Source: Candidatus Eisenbacteria bacterium
Lineage (GTDB): Bacteria > Eisenbacteria > RBG-16-71-46 > JACRLI01
Direction: 5' to 3'
Length of the DNA stretch: 64,000 nt
Assembly (NCBI GenBank): GCA_016235265.1
Contig: JACRLI010000023.1
Span: 67,316 to 131,315 of the forward strand
Shown here one piece after another: positions 1 through 8,289 of the stretch (position 1 is the stretch's first letter; every line of letters starts with the position of its first letter). The notes under the pieces are model-generated. The model ran no database searches, was not told where the DNA came from, and saw only the letters and a list, made by a program, of their open reading frames with translations. The position numbers and the translations under genes were made by a program.

Positions 1-1520
1 CCGTACGTGGCGACGAATCCCGCGGCACCCTGGTGCGTCACCGCGATGGTGTCGTGCGGCGCGATCGTGGCGCCCACCGGGAAGCGTGCGTGGAAGTCGG
101 TGAACGCGCCGCCACCCGGGATGCCCGCCGGGCTGCCCGCGGGAGTGTACGGGGAGCCGGTCGCGATGTAGCAGTAAATCGTCCGCGACGCCATGTGCGT
201 GCCGTCGGTCAGGTAGTAGTTGGACAGGTCCACCGACACGTCGTTGGGATTGTACACGGCCATGTACTCGCCCGCCGTGGGCGTGACGCAGACGGCCTGC
301 AACACCAGCTTCTTCGCGGCGCCGTCGCCGCCGCCGCCCGTGGTGATCACCGCGCTGGTGGTGTCGGCGTCGGTGGCGCCGCCGGTGCCCGCCACGGTGA
401 GGACCACGGTGTAGGTGCCGGCAGCCGTGTACGTGTGGCTGGCCACCGCGCCGCTGGCGGTGTTGCCGTCCCCGAAGCTCCAGTTGTACCCGGTGATGGT
501 GCCGCCCGTGGCAGGCGTGGAGCCCGCGCCGTTGAAGTTGATCGCGGTGCCCGCGGTGCCCGCGTACGGGCCGCCGGCGCGCGCCTGCAGCGCGGCCGGG
601 CCGCTGGTCTTCACCACCGGGGGCACGGCCGGGTTGTTGGAGCTCCACGTGGAGGCCAGGTTCTCGCTGGTCTCGTCGCGGCCGCCCACCCCGCTGCCGC
701 CCGTGGTCCTCTGCGTGCCCTCGCTGTAGTTCTCGCGGCGGAAGGCGTTGCCGTTGGCGTGCGCGGCGGTCGCCGCCACCTGCTGCTGTCCGGGCGGGGT
801 GTCGGCGGGGTAGGTGAACCCGTTGATCACGATGCCGGTCTTGTCCACCACGTAGCTGCCGGAGTTCACGCCCCACACCACGTAGTCAACGTCGGTGACG
901 CTGGAGCTGACGCCGTCCCAGTAGTACAGCACCACGCTCTCGCCGCCGTTGGTCAGCGTGGCCGAGTCCGGCGCGCTGGGGATGGACCCCGGGAACGCCG
1001 GGCGCATCGAGGGCACGCTGGCGTCGGTGTCCCCGGAATACGGGAAGGCGAACGCGGGCTTGCGCCCGTAGGTGGCCAGGAAGCGCGAGGTGCTCTGGTG
1101 GGTCACCGCGATGGTGTCGTGCGCCGCGATGCTCGAGCCCGCCGGGAACCGCGCGTGGAAGTCGAAGAACGCGCCCCCTCCGGGAATCCGCGCCGGGGTG
1201 CCCGCGGGCGTGTAGAACGAGCCCGTGGCCATGTACGGATACAGGTTCTGCGGGGGGGAGGTGCCCAGGTAGATGGCATCCGTGTAGTAGTAGTTCGACA
1301 GGTCCACGGCGAAGTCGTTGGGGTTGTAGATGGCGATGTACTCGCCCGCGCTCGGGCTGACGCAGACTGCCTGGATCAGCAGCTTGGCCGGCAGGTTGCC
1401 CGCCGCGGCCCGTTCCGGCGCGGAGAACGCGGGCCCGGCGAGCGCCAGGGCCAGAAGCCCCGCCACCAGCGGCGCCAGCGAGGCTCTCACTCCCCTCGTG
1501 GGACAGCGAAAGTGCGTCAC
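1..1520 (-). CDS. Secreted lamin-tail / PKD / lamin-tail protein, 3' end cut off by the window
   Basis: The minus strand is open from a GTG at 1520 to the window edge, giving 506 residues without a stop. The start has an AGGA six bases upstream and yields a signal peptide (basic N-terminus, then ASLAPLVAGLLALALAGPAFSA). Residues about 40-150 read as a lamin-tail domain (QAVCVSPSAGEYIAIYNPND, later DTIAVTH). A PKD-like Ig domain follows at about 310-395, with the hallmark NWSFGDGNTASG. From about 407 a second lamin-tail copy begins (QAVCVTPTAGEYMAVYNPND). In bacteria such domains occur on secreted or surface proteins, often nucleases or adhesins; no catalytic domain is visible in the part present. 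It is divergent from the operon at 2024. Exported location is well supported; the function is unknown. Confidence 0.85.
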   Translation of the reverse strand, partial: MTHFRCPTRGVRASLAPLVAGLLALALAGPAFSAPERAAAGNLPAKLLIQAVCVSPSAGEYIAIYNPNDFAVDLSNYYYTDAIYLGTSPPQNLYPYMATGSFYTPAGTPARIPGGGAFFDFHARFPAGSSIAAHDTIAVTHQSTSRFLATYGRKPAFAFPYSGDTDASVPSMRPAFPGSIPSAPDSATLTNGGESVVLYYWDGVSSSVTDVDYVVWGVNSGSYVVDKTGIVINGFTYPADTPPGQQQVAATAAHANGNAFRRENYSEGTQRTTGGSGVGGRDETSENLASTWSSNNPAVPPVVKTSGPAALQARAGGPYAGTAGTAINFNGAGSTPATGGTITGYNWSFGDGNTASGAVASHTYTAAGTYTVVLTVAGTGGATDADTTSAVITTGGGGDGAAKKLVLQAVCVTPTAGEYMAVYNPNDVSVDLSNYYLTDGTHMASRTIYCYIATGSPYTPAGSPAGIPGGGAFTDFHARFPVGATIAPHDTIAVTHQGAAGFVATY

Positions 1521-2023
1521 TGAAGTTCCTTTCGGACCGGTTCGGCCCACGGGGGATGACGCGTGCTCCCCGCGCGGAAGTCCCCCGGGCTCCGGCAGGG
1601 CAAAGGGTGGGCGCGGTTCGGCCGCGACCTCCTGGAAAGACAACGGGAGGATGATCGTGCTGGAGGTTGGGCCGCCTCTCGGGCTGGCCGGCGTGTCGCC
1701 ATGATCGCGAACGCGGTCCGGCGCCGGGCTGCCGTGTCCGTTTCCCCGTGGCCCTCCCGCTGAGCGGGACCCGCGCACATCGACGGACTGCCCCTGACCG
1801 GACTCGAAGTGGTTTTGAGTCCTGCTAGGGATACCATCTTGAGCGGGTGGGCGCAACCCCGGCTGCTGCCGGGACCGGCTTGCGCCGGAGGCGGGCGGCG
1901 GTCCGGGGGCGAGGGGGACGCGGGGGGCTTCGGGATCCCCGCCGGACACATTCTTCGAAGCACAGCCAAAGTCTTGCTGCAGCGTTGCTTGACAGCGTAT
2001 GGACCGGCCGCGAGACTGACAGA
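1521..2023. other. 503-base divergent intergenic region, no gene recognised
   Basis: Neither strand has a convincing reading frame with a ribosome site. It must hold the promoters of the lamin-tail gene (minus) and the macroglobulin operon (plus). A perfect TTGACA lies at 1989-1994, but the hexamer 17 bases on (GAGACT, 2012-2017) is a poor -10 and would start the transcript almost at the ATG at 2024. A short inverted repeat GGACTC..GAGTCC lies at 1800-1822. I see nothing else structured. Confidence 0.5.
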
Positions 2024-2590
2024 ATGCAACTCCGCCGTCCCGCCCTGGCGGCCGGGCTCCTGGCCACGTTGATATCCGCGTCGCACGCGGCGCCTCCCGC
2101 CCCCGCGGGCGCGGACTCCGCGGCGTGGGCCGAGCTGGCGCGCGGGGCGGAGGCCGTGTATGTCACGGCCTGGGACGCGCGCGGGGTGGCGGGTTGCCGC
2201 GGCGTGCGCGGGGGGCTGGCCTCCCGGGTCGAGGCGGACGTGGATGCTGCGCTGCGCGAGGCGGTGCTGGAAGCCCGCCTTGCGGGGCGCGGGGTTCCGC
2301 GGCGAGCGCGGTGCTGCTTCCTTCGAGAGGGGCGCTCCACCGAGCCGGACGCGCCCCTGGACGTGGCCGGGGAGGCGCTGCTGCTGGAATCCGACGGCAG
2401 GACGGCGGTGATCCTGCCTGGCGAGGCGCGCACCGCCGCCTACGCCTGGCGGCGTGCCCGCCGGCTGCTGGGGATCTCCGGCACCGCGGTGACGGCCTCC
2501 GCCCGCGTGTACCAGGTGCGCTCCGTGGACATGGATTCCCTGCGCGTGGCCCGCTGGCTTCGCGCGTTCCCCCGGGAGGCCGCGAAATGA
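2024..2590 (+). CDS. Small exported protein, possibly a divergent AMMECR1-like domain
   Basis: The protein has 188 residues. The start is the ATG that gives a signal peptide (MQLRRPALAAGLLATLISASHA); an in-frame start further upstream would place this hydrophobic stretch internally. The mature part has AGCRGVRGG near its N-terminus, an alanine-rich helix, and GRTAVILPGEARTA followed by RRARRLLGISG. These recall, in order, the RGC(I/V)G, fLPqV and KAGL segments of AMMECR1-domain proteins. The resemblance is by eye and weak, so I treat it as a hypothesis only. Its stop codon overlaps the start of the macroglobulin gene (ATGA at 2587-2590), so the two are translationally coupled and probably act together in the periplasm or at the cell surface. 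Confidence 0.7.
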   Translation: MQLRRPALAAGLLATLISASHAAPPAPAGADSAAWAELARGAEAVYVTAWDARGVAGCRGVRGGLASRVEADVDAALREAVLEARLAGRGVPRRARCCFLREGRSTEPDAPLDVAGEALLLESDGRTAVILPGEARTAAYAWRRARRLLGISGTAVTASARVYQVRSVDMDSLRVARWLRAFPREAAK

Positions 2591-5500
2591 GTCCGTGCCG
2601 TCTCTGGATTCCGCTGCTGCTGTTGTCCGCATCATGGGCGTGCCGGGCCGCCGCCGCACCGGGGCCACCGGTGGGCAGCGTCTCGGGGATCGTGGTCGGC
2701 GCGGGAGGTTCCCGGATCGGCATCCCGGGAGCCGTGGTCACGGCGAAGGACCCCTGGACCGGGCCACTCGACACGGTGCGGACCGACGCCGGCGGTGCAT
2801 TCCTGTTTCGCGGCCTGCCCGCCGGCCGGGCGGTGCTGGAGTTTCGCGCCCGCGGTTTCGCCGCGCGCGGGCCGGTGACGGTGCCGGTGCGCGCGGGAGA
2901 CACCGTCTCCGGCGTACGCCTGGTCCTGGCCCCCACCGCGGTGATCGAGGGCCGCGTGGTGGACCGGGAAGGCCGGCCGCTGGCGGGCGCGGAAGTCTCG
3001 GCGCTGGACGCCAGGACGCGCACGCGCGGCGACGGGCGCTTCCGCCTCACGGAAGTGCGGCCGGTCCAGCTGCAGGTGCTCGCGCGCACCTCCACGCACC
3101 GCGAGTCGGGCAGCCCCACGCTCACCCTGCGGCCCGGGGAGACGCGCCGGATCCCCGAGATCGCGCTGCTGCGCGGTCGGCGGGTGACCGGCCGGGTGCT
3201 GGACGCGCACAGCCGGCCGATCCCGCGGGCCGAGGTGGGAGGGGCGGGCCGCTCCACCCGCACCGATGCCCGTGGCGAGTTCCGCCTCGGCGGCCTGCCC
3301 CCGGGCGGCAGCATCTACGTCTACGCCCGCGCCTACGACTACGCCAACCAGGAGCTGCCCTCCGATTCCTCCGACGTGCGCGACCTGACGCTGCACCTGC
3401 TGAAGATGCCGCGGGAGGGCCCGCGCCTGATGCTCTCCATGCCGCGCGACACCTGGCTGCCCGGTGAGCGCGTCACCGCCACCGCGTGGGCGCCCGGCAG
3501 CGGGGCGGTGGAGGGCCGGATCGAGGCGGCCGGAAACGCGGGCGCGCCCCCGGTTCGGAAGCAGTCCTTCCGCGTGGCCGCGGGCGGCCGCGCTGCCCTG
3601 GCCTTCCCCGCGCCCTCCCCCGGCACGTACGTGCTCTCCGCGAAGGCCGGGGGAGAAACGAAGAACCTCGAGTTCCTGGTGAGCGAGGTGGCCCTGGTGG
3701 CCGAGCAGTGGCCGCAACGAGCCCGCGTGCGCGCCGTGCGCTTCGCCGACGGAGCGGGCGTGGCGGGGCTGCCGCTCATGGACGAATCGGGCCGGAAGCT
3801 CGGGATCACCGATGCAGCCGGCCTGGCCGAGGTGCCGCTGCGCACCATGATGGAAGTGCGCTCCGCCGATCCGCGGCGTCCGGCGCGGGTCGTGCTGGGG
3901 CAGGACCCCGTCGCGCCGCCGCCCGCGCTGCTGGCGGTGCTCACCGACCGGCCCGCGGTGAGGCCCGGCGGTTCCCTGGGCGTGAAGGTCATCGCGCGTT
4001 CTCCCGACGGCGCCGGGCTGGGCGCGGTGGCCGACTCCTGCGTGAGCATCGAGGTGGCGGGGGCGGAGTCGGACCCGGTGACGCGCCAGGGGCGGCTGGA
4101 TGCCTCGGGCGTGGCCGTGGACTCGCTCACCCTGCCCTCGAAACTGCAGTTCGGCGCCGCCCGGCTGACGGTGCGCGCCTCGGGTGCGACGGCGACCCGG
4201 ATGCTGCCGCTCACGTCGCGCCCCACGCCGGAGCTTTCCGTGCTGATCACCCCCGACCGCGCCGTGGCGCTGCCGGGGGACACCGTGCGCGCGATGGTGA
4301 CGGTGCGGCGCGAGGACGGACTGCCCGCCTCCAGCGTGAATGTCACCTACAGCGTGAACGAATGGGGCGGCGGTTACGACTGGGGCCCCGACCGCGGCTT
4401 CGGCGGCCCGGTGTGGACCGGGCTCGCGCGACGTGAGCAGCGGCTCACCGACGCCCGCGGGGAAGTGGAGTTCCTCGAGGTGCTGCCCGGGCTGCTGGCG
4501 GGGGACACGGATCTGCACCTCGATGTCGTGGCGCAGGAGCCAGGCGGCGAAGCCGTGTCGGCCAGCGGACTGGTGCACGCGCTGGCCTCCGCGCGCCACG
4601 TGAGCTTCCTGGCCGCGGAAGCCTCCGTGGCGGGCCGTCCCCTCGTCGCGACCTTCCGCCTGCTGGCCCTGCCGCGCCGGCCCGTGGCTTCCGGCGGGAT
4701 CCGCGTGGAGCTGTACCGCCTGGTACGGGGCCGGCGCGCCCACAAGGCGGTGTTCCTGGAATCCGCCACCCTGGCCACCGGCGCCGACGGCGAGGCCCAA
4801 TGGAAGAGCGGTGTCCGGGCGAAGGCCGGGACGGAATACCGCGTGCGGGCCTCCGCCGCCGACAGCCTGGGGCGGGTGGCGCAGGCGGACTACACATGGT
4901 GGACGCCGGGTCTCGCGGACGGGGAGGAGTCCGAAGTCACCTTCGAGCTCACCGCGGCGGCGGACACCGTTGAGAGCCGGGAGGCAGGCGCGCGCTTCCG
5001 CATCCGCGCCGGTTTCGCGGGCGTCGCGCACGTGGCCTTCGCGGGACGGGAGCCGCTGGCGTGGCTGCCGGACATCCGGTTCACCCCGGGCGTGACCGAG
5101 TTCACCGTGCCCGGCGGGTGCTTCGGCGCCGGCGGCGTGCGCGTGGCCGCCTACGCCGCCTTCGCCGGGGACGTGCATCGCGGCGAGGCCACCGTGACCG
5201 TGCGTCGCGACGCGGTGCGCCTGAGGGTGGAGGTGAAACCGGAACGCGACGCGCTGGCCCCGCGGGACACCATGCGGCTGGAAGTGACCACCCGCGACGC
5301 CTCGGGGCGCCCGGTGTCCGCCGAGGTGGCGTTGACCGCCTACGACCGCGGCATGCTGGCCTTCGGCCCCGACGCCAACCCCGACCTGCTGGATGCGTTC
5401 TGGGGGCCGAGGCCGTTGCCGCTGGAGGTGCGCTCCGGCGTCCGCCGCCACGAGCGGGCGGGCGGCAAGGACTCCGAGGCGGATGTCCGGCGCGATTTCC

Positions 5501-7392
5501 GCGACGTGGCCTTCTGGGCCCCGCGGCTGGTCACCGGCCCGGACGGTTCCGCGCGCGTGGCGTTCCGCGTGCCCGACAACCTGACCACCTGGCGCGTCAC
5601 GGCGCATGCGGTGGCCGCGGGCACCGCGGTGGGGATGGCCCGCGCCGACGTGGTGGTCCGCCGACCGGTGGCACTGCAGCTGTCCCGCCCCGAAGCCCTG
5701 GTGGCCGGGGACAGCGTCGCGCTGCGCGTGGTGCTGCGCGAGGCGAAGGGCGAGCCCGAGCGCCACTTCCGCGACTGGCAGGTGGAGGTCCGCGGCGGCA
5801 CGTGGGCGGGCCCCGCCCCGGAGGTGACGGTGTCGCCGGAGAAGCCCGGCGCGTGGGTGCTGCCGGTGCGGGTGGCCGCTGACGCCGAGACACTCCGCGT
5901 CACGGTGGTGGCCCGCGGCGAGGGCGCGGCCGACGGCCTGGAGCGCGCGATCCCGGTGACCCGGCCCTGGCGTACGCTGTTCGGCTCCGGCGCGCCCCCG
6001 GGATCCGCACTGGATTCCACGGTCACGCTGCGCTGGGCCGCGCCGCTGCTTTCGGCGGCGCTCCAGGAGGGCGGGATGCCGGACTGGGTCCCGCGCGAGC
6101 CGGGTCCCGAACGGCTGGCCGCGCTCGCGGCCCGCGAGAACCTGCTCCGCCTGGGCCTGGGTCCATTGTGCCGGCCGTTGCACGGCGGCGGCGAGGAGCC
6201 GGATGAGCCCGGGCCCGGCGACCCCCGGAGGGCGGCGGACGCGGCCGGCGCGGGTGCCACGGCCCGGGAGCGCGCGCGGATGTTCGACGCGCTGGGCCGT
6301 CCCGGATCGCTATTGCGCCCGGACCGGTCGTTGGACATCCACGCCGCCCGCATGGCGCTGCTGGCCGCCACGGTGGGTCGGGACGTTCCTGAGCCCGCGG
6401 TGCTGCGGCAGGTGCGCGCGATGGCCGCGAGCGTGGCGGAGGCCCTGGCGAAACAGCGGATCACGCCGGAGGAGCGCGGCGCGGCGCTTCGGGTGCTGGC
6501 CGCGGTTTCGGACCGGTTCGGGCTGACGGGTGGCGGCGCGGCCATGGACGCGGGCCCGCGCGCATTCCCCGAGGGCGCGATCCGCCGGGACTTCTCCACC
6601 CCCTATCCCGCCGAGCAGGTGTGGTGGGCCGCCGACCCCGCCCGCGGCGGCGCGGACCGCGGCGGCGCGCAGGCCCGCGTGGCACAGCTCGCGGTCCTCG
6701 GGGGCCGCGGCCGCGGTTGGGGTGGACTGTGGACCCGGGTGGTGCTCTCGCACCTGGACTCCTCCGACGTGGCTGGCGTGGCCGCGCGGCTGCCATCCGA
6801 ACCGGCCGCGCGCGGCGAAATTCCCGGGGACCTGGTCTCCTGGGAGCCCAAGCCCGAAGTGGTGCCGGTCGGCGCAGACCGCGGGGAGGCCGGGGGCCTG
6901 CGGGTGACCCACAGGCGCGCCCACGCGCCGCTTTCCTCGCCCGTGGACACCTCCATGGGGGCTCTCGCGGTGAAGCTGTACCGGGATCTGCCCGATACCA
7001 ATGCATGGGGGGAGCCCGGCACCCGTCCGGTGGAATGCGCGGGCCGGCTGCGCCTGGGCGAGACCGTCCGGATGGAGGTCCGCACCACGCGGGCCGTGGA
7101 GTGCGAAGCGCTCGAGATGGTGGTGCCGCTGTGCGGAGCGTTCGACACCCGGCCGCCTGCCGGCTCCGAAGGCTCCGAGGCGCGGCCCGCCTGGACGCGC
7201 GACCGACGGCTGCCCGGGAGAATCGAATGCAAGGCGTGGCGCCCGCACCAGGCCGGCGCGCTGGTGTGGGAGGCGCGGCTGCGGGTCACCCACGAGGGGC
7301 GGTTCACGCAGCTGCCCCCGGTGTTGCGCAGCACGGTGTTCCCGGAGTTGTACCTGCCGGGCCCCGCGCTGGGGATCGAGGTCGGGCCGTGA
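2587..7392 (+). CDS. Alpha-2-macroglobulin-like exported protein lacking the thioester
   Basis: The protein has 1601 residues. The ATG overlaps the preceding stop and gives the signal sequence MSPCRLWIPLLLLSASWACR; a Cys near the cleavage point could be lipidated. Three carboxypeptidase-regulatory-like beta sandwiches follow (about 28-110, 121-190, 200-265; repeated pattern GxVxDxxxRPLxGAxV), then macroglobulin-type domains. The A2M signature region lies at about 905-1040 (FWAPRLVTGPDGSARVAF, VPDNLTTWRVTAHA). Family members usually carry a thioester motif of the type CxEQ after this region. None is present, and the helical domain that would hold it looks shortened and proline-rich. Bacterial macroglobulins typically sit beside penicillin-binding protein 1C; here the partners are a small exported protein and a VanW protein. 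The stop overlaps the next start (GTGA). A structural or protease-trapping surface role without covalent capture is inference. Confidence 0.85.
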   Translation: MSPCRLWIPLLLLSASWACRAAAAPGPPVGSVSGIVVGAGGSRIGIPGAVVTAKDPWTGPLDTVRTDAGGAFLFRGLPAGRAVLEFRARGFAARGPVTVPVRAGDTVSGVRLVLAPTAVIEGRVVDREGRPLAGAEVSALDARTRTRGDGRFRLTEVRPVQLQVLARTSTHRESGSPTLTLRPGETRRIPEIALLRGRRVTGRVLDAHSRPIPRAEVGGAGRSTRTDARGEFRLGGLPPGGSIYVYARAYDYANQELPSDSSDVRDLTLHLLKMPREGPRLMLSMPRDTWLPGERVTATAWAPGSGAVEGRIEAAGNAGAPPVRKQSFRVAAGGRAALAFPAPSPGTYVLSAKAGGETKNLEFLVSEVALVAEQWPQRARVRAVRFADGAGVAGLPLMDESGRKLGITDAAGLAEVPLRTMMEVRSADPRRPARVVLGQDPVAPPPALLAVLTDRPAVRPGGSLGVKVIARSPDGAGLGAVADSCVSIEVAGAESDPVTRQGRLDASGVAVDSLTLPSKLQFGAARLTVRASGATATRMLPLTSRPTPELSVLITPDRAVALPGDTVRAMVTVRREDGLPASSVNVTYSVNEWGGGYDWGPDRGFGGPVWTGLARREQRLTDARGEVEFLEVLPGLLAGDTDLHLDVVAQEPGGEAVSASGLVHALASARHVSFLAAEASVAGRPLVATFRLLALPRRPVASGGIRVELYRLVRGRRAHKAVFLESATLATGADGEAQWKSGVRAKAGTEYRVRASAADSLGRVAQADYTWWTPGLADGEESEVTFELTAAADTVESREAGARFRIRAGFAGVAHVAFAGREPLAWLPDIRFTPGVTEFTVPGGCFGAGGVRVAAYAAFAGDVHRGEATVTVRRDAVRLRVEVKPERDALAPRDTMRLEVTTRDASGRPVSAEVALTAYDRGMLAFGPDANPDLLDAFWGPRPLPLEVRSGVRRHERAGGKDSEADVRRDFRDVAFWAPRLVTGPDGSARVAFRVPDNLTTWRVTAHAVAAGTAVGMARADVVVRRPVALQLSRPEALVAGDSVALRVVLREAKGEPERHFRDWQVEVRGGTWAGPAPEVTVSPEKPGAWVLPVRVAADAETLRVTVVARGEGAADGLERAIPVTRPWRTLFGSGAPPGSALDSTVTLRWAAPLLSAALQEGGMPDWVPREPGPERLAALAARENLLRLGLGPLCRPLHGGGEEPDEPGPGDPRRAADAAGAGATARERARMFDALGRPGSLLRPDRSLDIHAARMALLAATVGRDVPEPAVLRQVRAMAASVAEALAKQRITPEERGAALRVLAAVSDRFGLTGGGAAMDAGPRAFPEGAIRRDFSTPYPAEQVWWAADPARGGADRGGAQARVAQLAVLGGRGRGWGGLWTRVVLSHLDSSDVAGVAARLPSEPAARGEIPGDLVSWEPKPEVVPVGADRGEAGGLRVTHRRAHAPLSSPVDTSMGALAVKLYRDLPDTNAWGEPGTRPVECAGRLRLGETVRMEVRTTRAVECEALEMVVPLCGAFDTRPPAGSEGSEARPAWTRDRRLPGRIECKAWRPHQAGALVWEARLRVTHEGRFTQLPPVLRSTVFPELYLPGPALGIEVGP

Positions 7393-8054
7393 CTGCGCGC
7401 GTGCGGGCGGTTGCCGGGCTGTTGTGGTCCGCGGCCTGCCTGTTGCCGGCCTCCTCGGGGGCGGATTCACCGCGGAATGTGGCTCTGGCGCCGCCCGCCC
7501 CACGTCACCTCCTGGGCCGAGCGATGGCCGGGATGGAGGCCGCGGACGCAGGGTCCCGGGCGAACATCCGGTTGGCGGTCCGCCGGCTGGCGCGGGTGGA
7601 GGTGCCCCCGCGCGCCGAGATGAGATTCCTGGTGGAACTGAACCTCCGGGGCGGGGTGCCCGGCGCCCCGGGAGCTTCGCTGGTGGACGGAGTGGCGGTG
7701 CAGGGGGCCGGAGGGGGAGTGTGCCTGGTGGCCGGGGTGGTGCACGCCGCGGCGCTTCGGGCCGGGCTGGGGGTGATCGAGCGGGCCGGTCACAGCGCGC
7801 CCGGGAGCTCCCTGCCCGCGGGCTTGGACGCCGCGGTCTCCGAGGAGGGCGGCACGGACCTGGTGCTGTGGAACCCGTACCGGTTTCCGCTTGAGCTCCG
7901 CCTGGCGGTGGCGGACGGGGCGGTGGAGGCCCGCTGGACCGCGGAATCCCCCGGCGTGGACTGCAGGGTCGGCCGGGACGCCCGGGGAGCCCTGGTGCGC
8001 CGCCTGGCTGACGGGCGCGAGGAGCTGCTCCTGCCGGCTCCGGACCGGCGCTGA
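7389..8054 (+). CDS. VanW-domain exported protein
   Basis: The protein has 221 residues. The GTG start overlaps the macroglobulin stop (7389-7392), and the N-terminus is signal-like (VRAVAGLLWSAACLLPASSG). The second half matches the VanW family by eye: AGGGVCLVAGVVHAAALRAG, then ERAGHSAPGSSLPAGLDAAV, then LVLWNPYRFPLELRL. Conserved Cys112, His135 and Asp147 fall in the family's most conserved motifs. VanW-like proteins occur in vancomycin-resistance B-type clusters and many other genomes; their biochemical role is not established. The peptidoglycan-binding domains often found upstream of the VanW domain are missing. It is the last gene of the three-gene operon that begins at 2024. Confidence 0.8.
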   Translation: MTARVRAVAGLLWSAACLLPASSGADSPRNVALAPPAPRHLLGRAMAGMEAADAGSRANIRLAVRRLARVEVPPRAEMRFLVELNLRGGVPGAPGASLVDGVAVQGAGGGVCLVAGVVHAAALRAGLGVIERAGHSAPGSSLPAGLDAAVSEEGGTDLVLWNPYRFPLELRLAVADGAVEARWTAESPGVDCRVGRDARGALVRRLADGREELLLPAPDRR

Positions 8055-8289
8055 TCCGGTCCTGGATTTCAAGTCATTGTCAGCAGTGAAGTTATGATTT
8101 CACCACGGCCACGGGGTTCCCCGGTTTCCCCCGCGCCCGTCCGAATACGCTATTCTCTCCCGGCGGCCGAAACACCCGTCTCGGCAGGTCCGCCGGGCCT
8201 GTAACCGTTTTCCGCGCGCCGGCGTCCCGGCGTCCATTCTCTCGTATCGCCATCACCCCAGGGCGGCATGGCCGCGGCCCGGAGGAACA

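Noticed and set aside
2632..6183. 1183-codon open frame on the minus strand opposite the macroglobulin gene
   Set aside because: Its product is rich in His, Gly, Arg and Ala with no domain, and the plus strand has a coherent protein with signal peptide and family motifs. It is a GC-driven shadow.
8077..8098. TTGTCA and TATGAT upstream of glgP as a promoter
   Set aside because: The two hexamers are only ten bases apart, which is not compatible with sigma70 recognition.
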